Shown here piece by piece: positions 58,024 to 64,000 of a stretch of DNA of 64,000 nt. The position numbers and the translations under genes are program-made. The notes below the pieces were generated by a model, which made no database searches, was not told the DNA's origin, and was given only the letters and a program-made list of their open reading frames with translations. Source of the stretch: Agrobacterium larrymoorei (GTDB lineage: Bacteria; Pseudomonadota; Alphaproteobacteria; Rhizobiales; Rhizobiaceae); NCBI RefSeq assembly GCF_013322225.1, contig NZ_JAAMFB010000026.1, positions 1 to 64,000 on the forward strand, given 5' to 3'. The first letter of the stretch is position 1, and each line of letters opens with the position of its first letter.

Positions 58024-59349
58024 CTACGCGACGAAGTCGTAGAGCAGCTTGATGTTCAGCAAGGCGATCGCGACGGCGATAAGCCAGGCGAACGACGAGA
58101 GCCAAAGCGGTGCCTTGAGTTCTCCCATCTTGGCGCGATCGGAAGTGAACATCACAAGCGGAAACACTGCAAAGGAAAGCTGGAGACTGAGAACAACCTG
58201 GGTGAGGATCAGTAGCTGTGCGGTACCGCTGTCTCCGAATGCGATGGTGACACCCGCGGCGGGAATGATCGCTATTCCCCGTGTGATCAGGCGGCGAAGC
58301 CACGGCGCAAGCTGTATCTTGAGGAAACCCTCCATCACGATCTGGCCAGCGAGGGTGGCGGTCACGGTCGAATTGATGCCGCAGCACAGAAGCGCGATGC
58401 CGAACAGCGTCGGCGCGATGGCAAGGCCCAGCAGCGGAGCCAGCAGATTATGGGCTTCGCCCAGTTCCGCAACGGACGTCTGTCCGGTCTTGTGGAAAGT
58501 CGCCGCGGCAAGGATGAGGATGGAGGCGTTGACGAGCAGAGCGAACATCAATGCGACGGTGGAGTCGATCGTCGCGAATTTCAGAGCTTCGCGCTTCTCG
58601 GGCAGCGTGTGGCCGTAGTTGCGGGTCTGCACGATCCCGGAATGGAGATAGAGGTTGTGCGGCATGACCGTCGCGCCGAGGATGCCAAGCGCAAGATAAA
58701 GCATGTCGGGGTTGGTGACGATCTCGGTGGTGGGCGCAAAGCCGAGAATGACCTGGCCCCAGTCCGGATCGGCAAGCACGATCTGGATCGTGAAGCAGAC
58801 AGCGATCACGCCGAGCAGCGTTATGACGAGCGCCTCGACCCAACGGAAGCCGAGCTTCTGTAGGTACAGGATCAGGAAAACGTCTAGTGCGGTAATGATG
58901 ACCCCGAGTTCCAGCGGGATGCCGAAGATGAGGTTGAGGCCGATCGCGGTGCCGATCACCTCGGCGATGTCTGTCGCGATGATGGCGATCTCGGCCAGCA
59001 GCCATAGAACCATGGCCACCGGCTTGGGGAAAGCGTCCCGGCACGCCTGCGCCAGATCCCGCCCGGAGGCAATGGCAAGCCGCGCGCAAAGCGACTGCAG
59101 AACGATCGCCATGATGTTCGAGACGAGCGCCACAGTGAGCAGCGCGTATCCGAACCTCGATCCGCCAGCCAGCGAGGTCGCCCAGTTGCCGGGGTCCATG
59201 TATCCGACTGCAACAAGATAGCCGGGGCCGAAAAAAGCCATCGCCCTGCGGAAGGTGCCTGATCCCGCAGCAACTCCGATGGAACGGTGAACGTCAGACA
59301 GAGATGCCTCACCCACGGTTCGCCGCCAGCCTTTGATCGGTTTGTCCAT
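58024..59349 (-). CDS. mntH: NRAMP-family divalent metal transporter
   Basis: A 441-residue transporter with about 11 helices. [10 protein letters not shown] carries the DPGN metal motif in helix 1 and [10 protein letters not shown] the MPHN motif in helix 6. It imports manganese or iron with protons. In a resistance island, manganese supply would oppose metal or oxidative stress. A Mur/Fur-like palindrome lies about 40 bases upstream. Confidence 0.93.
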   Translation of the reverse strand: MDKPIKGWRRTVGEASLSDVHRSIGVAAGSGTFRRAMAFFGPGYLVAVGYMDPGNWATSLAGGSRFGYALLTVALVSNIMAIVLQSLCARLAIASGRDLAQACRDAFPKPVAMVLWLLAEIAIIATDIAEVIGTAIGLNLIFGIPLELGVIITALDVFLILYLQKLGFRWVEALVITLLGVIAVCFTIQIVLADPDWGQVILGFAPTTEIVTNPDMLYLALGILGATVMPHNLYLHSGIVQTRNYGHTLPEKREALKFATIDSTVALMFALLVNASILILAAATFHKTGQTSVAELGEAHNLLAPLLGLAIAPTLFGIALLCCGINSTVTATLAGQIVMEGFLKIQLAPWLRRLITRGIAIIPAAGVTIAFGDSGTAQLLILTQVVLSLQLSFAVFPLVMFTSDRAKMGELKAPLWLSSFAWLIAVAIALLNIKLLYDFVA

Positions 59350-59381
59350 AGCCCCGCCTCGCCTTCGTAGCCTTTGCTATA

Positions 59382-59403
59382 TTGCAATTGCAAATCATTC
59401 GCA
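59382..59403 (-). promoter_or_regulatory. Mur/Fur-like operator upstream of mntH
   Basis: TGCAAATCATTCGCA (59389-59403) is a near-perfect palindrome of the Mur/Fur type (TGCxAATGATTTGCA on the other strand). It overlaps TTGCAATTGCAA (59382-59393). Rhizobial mntH genes are repressed by Mur under manganese. Confidence 0.6.
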
Positions 59404-59777
59404 TTAATCGAAGGCGTTGGCAAGGTGGGATCCTACGGTGCCTTGAGCCTTTGTATTTTGCTTTAATTCGCCGAAACTGACCCTTTCCCCTAGTCGAAAA
59501 GAAGGCCAGGATTTGGGAGTTCCTCAGACAACATATTGTTGCGATCATCAGTCTCTCGCGCGTCGCGACAGGCTGCTTATCTACATCCAGGATGAGTGAG
59601 GATAACGAAGCGTTAATCAGTCGTATGCAATTTTAAGTGTATATTAATGCAAACTTCATTGCGGTTGGTTCGTGACAATTCCTCGGTTGGCTTTGGTCCC
59701 GCCAGGTGCAAACGTCACATCGGCTGACGTTCTGGGCTTCTCACGGTCAGAAGTGCTTTCGGAGATTACGGTTAGAT
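59404..59777. other. Gene-free region between mntH and the penicillin-binding protein
   Basis: Part of a 428-base gap (59350-59777). A/T-rich around 59620-59670 and likely to hold the promoter of the plus-strand gene. No other feature seen. Confidence 0.4.
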
Positions 59778-61532
59778 ATGATCGGCTTTATCGTCCGGCT
59801 TAATCGCCGCGCCCACTTCAGTTTGGGATCCAAGACAAAGACCAACACCTTTGTCGGCACATCGGAACGCCGCAAGCGTGATAGTCGTCAGCGCCTGACC
59901 TTCCTGATTGCGGGGTTTGCAGTCATGTACGTCGTTATCGGCGCACGGCTCGTCCAATATGGCATGACCGATCCTGTGGTGACGGCATCCATTCACCCTA
60001 GCGCCAATGCAGTGGCAACACGTCCCGACATTCTCGATCGTAACGGCGAGCTCCTCGCGACTGACATCAATACGGTATCTCTCTACGCGGAACCGCGGCG
60101 GATCGTCGACGCTGATGAGGTTGTGGAGAAACTTGCAACCGTTTTGCCGAACCTCGATTGGAGCGACACGCACAGGAAGCTCCGATCCGGCTCCGGCTTT
60201 CAGTGGTTGCGTCGCCAGCTCACGCCACGGCAGCAATCTGATATTCTTGCGCTTGGCATTCCCGGCATAGGTTTCCGTCCAGAGAAGCGGCGTTTCTATC
60301 CGGGCGCAGCCACCGCCTCCCATATTGTCGGACATGTCAATGTCGACAACCTCGGCCTTGCGGGTATGGAGCGGTACATCGATCAGCAGGGGTATGCCGA
60401 CCTTCGAGCGACGGGTCTGACGAACGATACGCGACTCGAGCCCGTGAGGCTTTCGATCGACGTCCGCGTCCAGCATATCGTTCGCGAAATCGCGGCTCGG
60501 GCGATGACGAACTATCAAGCAGAAGCGGCAGGTGCCGTCATCCTCGACGTGGAAACTGGAGAGGTCATCGCTATGGCCTCGGTCCCCGACTACGATCCGA
60601 ACCAGCCTTCGCGCACCCTCCCCGATGGCTCGGTCGACAAGGAATACGAGAAAGGCTGGTTCAATCGGATCAGCAACGCTACATTCGAGATGGGCTCAAC
60701 ATTTAAAAGCTTCACGCTCGCCATGGGACTGGACGCGGAGAAGATCACCTTGAATTCCGTCGTTGATGCGTCCCGCCCCATCCGTATGGGCGGATTCACG
60801 ATCAAGGACTTCAAGGGAAAGAACCGACCGCTATCGATCCCGGAGGTGTTTCAGTATTCATCAAACATCGGAACGGCGGCTGTTGCCGACAGGGTCGGGA
60901 TAGAGGGGCATCAGGAGTTCCTGACGAGACTGGGGCTGCTTTCCAAGATGGAAACGGAGATGCCTGGCGTAGCGACACCTACCCAGCCGCGGACGTGGAA
61001 GAAGATCAACTCCGTCACGATCTCGTTCGGCCACGGCGTAGCCACCACCCCGCTCCAGACCGCCGTTGCTGCCGCAGCTCTGATCAACGGCGGCAACCTC
61101 ATGAACCCCACCTTCCTTCCACGTTCGAAAGACGACGCAGCGCTGGTTTCCCGCGCCGTCATCAAAGAGAAGACGAGTGCGGACATGCGGTTCCTCTACA
61201 ACTGGAACGGCCTCAAGGGTTCTGGCCGAGGCGCCCAGGTCGAAGGTTTCCATGTGGGTGGCAAGACCGGGACTGCTGACAAGGTCATAAATGGCAGATA
61301 TGCCAACGACATCAACTTCAACGCATTTGTCGCGGGCTTTCCGATGGACAAGCCGCGATACGTCGTGCTGACAATCATCGATGCGCCGAAAACAGGTGTG
61401 AACGGAGGAAGGACTGCGGCTTCCACCGCAGCGCCGATGACCAAAGAGATTATCGAGAGAACAGCGGCCTTGCTTGATGTGAAGCCCCGGTTCGGAGGTG
61501 AAACCAGCCCTCAGATGCTGGTCAACTACTGA
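59778..61532 (+). CDS. Class B penicillin-binding protein (FtsI/PBP2-like)
   Basis: About 584 residues from ATG 59778 (an upstream ATG at 59706 is possible). One membrane anchor (FLIAGFAVMYVVIGARLV) is followed by the non-penicillin-binding domain and the transpeptidase with FEMGSTFKSFT (SxxK near residue 307), FQYSSNIG (SxN near 361) and HVGGKTGTADK (KTG near 495). It cross-links septal or side-wall peptidoglycan. A plasmid copy in a metal island is notable; it may replace a chromosomal enzyme under stress. Confidence 0.88.
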   Translation: MIGFIVRLNRRAHFSLGSKTKTNTFVGTSERRKRDSRQRLTFLIAGFAVMYVVIGARLVQYGMTDPVVTASIHPSANAVATRPDILDRNGELLATDINTVSLYAEPRRIVDADEVVEKLATVLPNLDWSDTHRKLRSGSGFQWLRRQLTPRQQSDILALGIPGIGFRPEKRRFYPGAATASHIVGHVNVDNLGLAGMERYIDQQGYADLRATGLTNDTRLEPVRLSIDVRVQHIVREIAARAMTNYQAEAAGAVILDVETGEVIAMASVPDYDPNQPSRTLPDGSVDKEYEKGWFNRISNATFEMGSTFKSFTLAMGLDAEKITLNSVVDASRPIRMGGFTIKDFKGKNRPLSIPEVFQYSSNIGTAAVADRVGIEGHQEFLTRLGLLSKMETEMPGVATPTQPRTWKKINSVTISFGHGVATTPLQTAVAAAALINGGNLMNPTFLPRSKDDAALVSRAVIKEKTSADMRFLYNWNGLKGSGRGAQVEGFHVGGKTGTADKVINGRYANDINFNAFVAGFPMDKPRYVVLTIIDAPKTGVNGGRTAASTAAPMTKEIIERTAALLDVKPRFGGETSPQMLVNY

Positions 61533-61788
61533 TTGATAATGGGACCATCGTCCATGAATGGTTCGGTGACAAGCGGGAGCTATATCATCACCGCCATCGG
61601 ACAAACGCTAGTTTGCTCAGACGCGCCGTGAAGTGAAAAATCAGGCTATGGCTCCGGACTTGAGTGTGCCGCTGCCACCTGTCCGCGGATCGGTTACACG
61701 ATGAACGCCATCTTGAAAATGACGAAGGCGCCCGTCCTGTTCCGAGCAGACACTTTCAGACACGGTCGACCTCCGCTGTCGCGCGAAT

Positions 61789-62295
61789 TCAAGGCTTGGT
61801 GTGGGCACCATGGTCTTGGGAAGCCGACGGGGCCTGCGCCTTTGACTGAACCACGAACTCGACCTCGACGGGACCGGCCTTCTCGAACTGCAGAGTAGCC
61901 TTGAACTTCTCCCCTTCGCCTGGGCGCTGCCTGGGGTTCACAAGCATGATGTGTGCCCCGCCCGGTTCCAGTTTCACGGTCTCCCCGACCGGGATCTCGA
62001 TGCCCTGCTTCGCGGGTCGCATGCGCGCGACCCCATCGACCAGTGTCGACTCGTGCAGCTCCAGACGTTCGGCGGCGGGCGTGCTACCGCCAACAAGCCG
62101 ATCGGCTTCCGTTCCGGTATTCACGATCACAAGATATGCGCCAAGTACGGGAGCCACCGGAGGGGCCTTGGCCGACCAAGGGTGTTTCAGTTCGAGGCCG
62201 CCCGCCTTGAAGTCATGTGCGCCGGATGAGACGGGAATACCTGTCGTGGCGACGATGGCCGCGATCGCCGCAGAAGTGATGATCCTGAGCTTCAT
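61789..62295 (-). CDS. PCuAC-type periplasmic copper chaperone
   Basis: A 168-residue exported protein from ATG 62295. The signal ends near SSGAHDF. KHPWSAKAPPVAPVLGAYL and RLELHESTLVDGVARMRPA, then GGAHIMLVNPRQR, give the His and Met ligands of the PCuAC H(M)x10Mx21HxM site. It passes copper(I) to oxidases or SCO1. It lies 135 bases after the P-type ATPase on the same strand. Confidence 0.9.
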   Translation of the reverse strand: MKLRIITSAAIAAIVATTGIPVSSGAHDFKAGGLELKHPWSAKAPPVAPVLGAYLVIVNTGTEADRLVGGSTPAAERLELHESTLVDGVARMRPAKQGIEIPVGETVKLEPGGAHIMLVNPRQRPGEGEKFKATLQFEKAGPVEVEFVVQSKAQAPSASQDHGAHTKP

Positions 62296-62430
62296 AAGTC
62301 GTCTCCATTCCTCGCGGACTGCCCGCGTCCTTGAACCAGTTCGTGTGGATTGCTCCTCACGCCGATCATGGCCGAGGGTTCGGCTATGATCGAGATATCC
62401 CGGCAACATATAGTCTTAGAACCCGCTTCC

Positions 62431-64000
62431 TCAACGAATTGGGCGAAACAGGCGCAGCGCGTTCATGGTAACAAGCACAGTCGCTCCAGTGTCGGCAAGG
62501 ATTGCTGGCCACAGCCCGGTCACACCAATGATGGTCGTGACCAAAAAGACTGCCTTGAGACCGAGCGCCAGGGTGATGTTCTGGAAGATGTTACGCATGG
62601 TGCGCTTCGAGAGATCGACCATGAGGGCGACATCTCCGACCCTGCCATGCAGGACGGCAGCATCCGCGGTCTCCAAGGCAACATCGGTACCGCCGCCCAT
62701 GGCAATCCCGACATCCGCCGCAGCCAGCGCAGGAGCATCATTGATGCCGTCGCCGACTTTTCCAACCACGAACCCTTCCGTCTTCAACTCGCCAACGATC
62801 CGCTGCTTGTCCTCGGGCATCAACTCGGCACGGACCTCAATTCCGAGCTGAGCGCCGATGGCCGTCGCAGTCCGCTTGTTGTCGCCAGTCAGCATCACGG
62901 TCTTGATGCCGGCGTCGGTCAGGGCCTTGAGGCCTGCCACGGCGTCGGCCCTCGGCTCGTCGCGCATGGCGATGGCGCCAGCGAGAACTGTACCGATCAC
63001 GAGCACGGAGACGGTCTTCCCTTCGTCGTTGAGAGAGGTAATCGTCTTCGAGTGCGCCATCGGGATCGTCGCCCGTTCCGCAGCGGCCTTGGGCGAGCCC
63101 AGGAACACCTCCACCCCGTCGATCATCGCGGTCACACCCTTGCCGCCGAGCGCTTTTGCGTCTGTCGCAGCCGAAGCATCGATACCGTCCTCGTTTGCCT
63201 TTTCCAGAATTGCCAGGGCGAGCGGATGGCTCGATCCCATTTCGAGCGCGGCTGCATACCGTAGGATTTCATCGACCTTGCGACCAAACGGCACGATATC
63301 CGTCACCTTTGGCTTGCCTTCGGTGAGTGTACCCGTCTTGTCGAATGCTATTACTGTAAGTTTGCCAAGCCCTTCCAGAACTGCACCGCCCTTGAGAAGC
63401 AGACCGCGGCGCGCACCTGACGACAGCGACGCCGCGATGGCGGCTGGTGTCGAGATGACGAGCGCGCAGGGGCACCCGATGAGAAGCACGGCAAGACCCT
63501 TGTAGATCCATTCGCTCCAGTCACCGCCGCCAAGCAGTGGAGGAATGACCGCGACCAGAGCAGCTACGACAACCACACCTGGCGTGTAATAGCGGGAGAA
63601 ACGATCGATGAAGCGTTCTGTCGGCGCCTTGGACTCCTGAGCCTCTTCGACGAGTCGCACAACACGCGCAATTGTGTTGTCTGCAGCCGCGGCTGTCACT
63701 CTGACGCGTAGTGCTGCATCACCATTGACGGTACCTGCAAAGACGTTGTCGTCGATGACCTTGCGAACCGGAACGCTTTCACCTGTAACAGGAGCCTCGT
63801 CGATCGAGCTCTCGCCAGCAACGATCACACCGTCGGCCGAGATGCGGTCGCCCGGCCGGACGAGGATGATCGAGCCTACTGCAAGCGTCTCGGCAGGAAC
63901 CTCGCGGGTCTTCCCACCTTCCTCCAGGAGAGCGGTCTTGGGGACCAGCGCCGTCAGCGACTTGATGCTGTCGCGTGCCTTGCCTGCGGCCACGCCTTCG
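62431..64000 (-). CDS. Heavy-metal P-type ATPase, 5' part beyond window
   Basis: At least 521 residues; the N-terminus and first helices lie past the right edge. Present: VTGESVPVRK (A domain), the membrane metal motif GCPCALVIST, the phosphorylation site FDKTGTLTEGK, SSHPLALAI (HP), and GDGINDAPALAAADVG. CPC-type pumps export zinc/cadmium/lead or copper; the short, Cys-poor sequence after CPC fits the zinc/cadmium type more than copper, but this is weak. It pairs with PCuAC and the MerR regulator. Confidence 0.92.
   Translation of the reverse strand, partial: EGVAAGKARDSIKSLTALVPKTALLEEGGKTREVPAETLAVGSIILVRPGDRISADGVIVAGESSIDEAPVTGESVPVRKVIDDNVFAGTVNGDAALRVRVTAAAADNTIARVVRLVEEAQESKAPTERFIDRFSRYYTPGVVVVAALVAVIPPLLGGGDWSEWIYKGLAVLLIGCPCALVISTPAAIAASLSSGARRGLLLKGGAVLEGLGKLTVIAFDKTGTLTEGKPKVTDIVPFGRKVDEILRYAAALEMGSSHPLALAILEKANEDGIDASAATDAKALGGKGVTAMIDGVEVFLGSPKAAAERATIPMAHSKTITSLNDEGKTVSVLVIGTVLAGAIAMRDEPRADAVAGLKALTDAGIKTVMLTGDNKRTATAIGAQLGIEVRAELMPEDKQRIVGELKTEGFVVGKVGDGINDAPALAAADVGIAMGGGTDVALETADAAVLHGRVGDVALMVDLSKRTMRNIFQNITLALGLKAVFLVTTIIGVTGLWPAILADTGATVLVTMNALRLFRPIR

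Noticed and set aside
1-64000. tRNA, rRNA or riboswitch genes
   Set aside because: No cloverleaf, conserved rRNA stretch or known riboswitch core was found by reading both strands.

Overview
The window looks like part of a large repABC-type plasmid from an alphaproteobacterium of the Rhizobiaceae or a close relative. The basis is a complete repA-repB-repC operon with parS palindromes and the expected antisense-RNA slot between repB and repC, a second stand-alone repC, and a set of accessory genes typical of rhizobial plasmids (ArdC, DUF736, a long ParB-like protein, an RcgR/RcgA pair). No rRNA, tRNA, CRISPR array, relaxase, oriT or type IV secretion gene was seen, so only part of the replicon is present.

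Layout. 1-2.7 kb: a Phd/PemK toxin-antitoxin pair, a tyrosine recombinase and a decayed second recombinase. 2.7-5.2 kb: a defence-like cluster (DUF6602 nuclease-like protein, an HNH-Shedu fusion, a P-loop-like protein of unknown function). 5.3-7.5 kb: a TetR repressor and the MFS exporter it probably controls. 7.6-8.2 kb: a HigB/HigA-like pair. 8.3-12.1 kb: repABC. 12.3-34 kb: mostly minus-strand plasmid accessory genes, including a diguanylate cyclase, ArdC, Fic toxin with VbhA-like partner, DUF736, a secreted thermonuclease-like protein, repC2, ParB, AbiH, a LigD-type DNA ligase, RcgR/RcgA, VapBC and a run of small unknown genes. 34-35.3 kb is decayed sequence with small fragments.

35.3 kb to the right end is a metal-handling island. 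It holds a MerR-controlled glutaredoxin/MauE fusion, DUF411, a membrane adenylate cyclase, a copper block (CusF-like, cupredoxin, multicopper oxidase, TolC-like protein, small Cys/His-rich proteins, a two-component system, DUF305 and a Csp-like protein), an A/T-richer insertion with an adenylate-forming enzyme and a flavin monooxygenase, then L,D-transpeptidase, SCO1, DsbB/DsbA, CDF exporter, flavoprotein, YkuD protein, a tri-cysteine MerR, an NRAMP transporter, a class B penicillin-binding protein, a PCuAC chaperone and a metal P-type ATPase that runs off the window.

How the parts fit. Three divergent or outward promoters at 52.3, 52.45 and 57.07 kb share the same dyad and sit in MerR-type promoters, two of them with clear 19-base spacers. 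They would put SCO1/L,D-transpeptidase, DsbB/DsbA/CDF, and YkuD/small membrane protein/flavoprotein under the MerR at 57.5 kb. This joins metal export to periplasmic thiol chemistry and cell-wall cross-linking.

The most unusual structure is in the backbone. At three minus-strand genes (ardC, the DUF736 gene and a 65-residue unknown gene) the gene start and its ribosome-binding site are repeated upstream as an inverted, decayed copy that has lost the ATG, with a GC-rich hairpin core between the arms. Fold-back leaders of this kind could act as promoters on incoming single-stranded DNA, or could hide the ribosome-binding site in the mRNA. This is inference and is described under findings.
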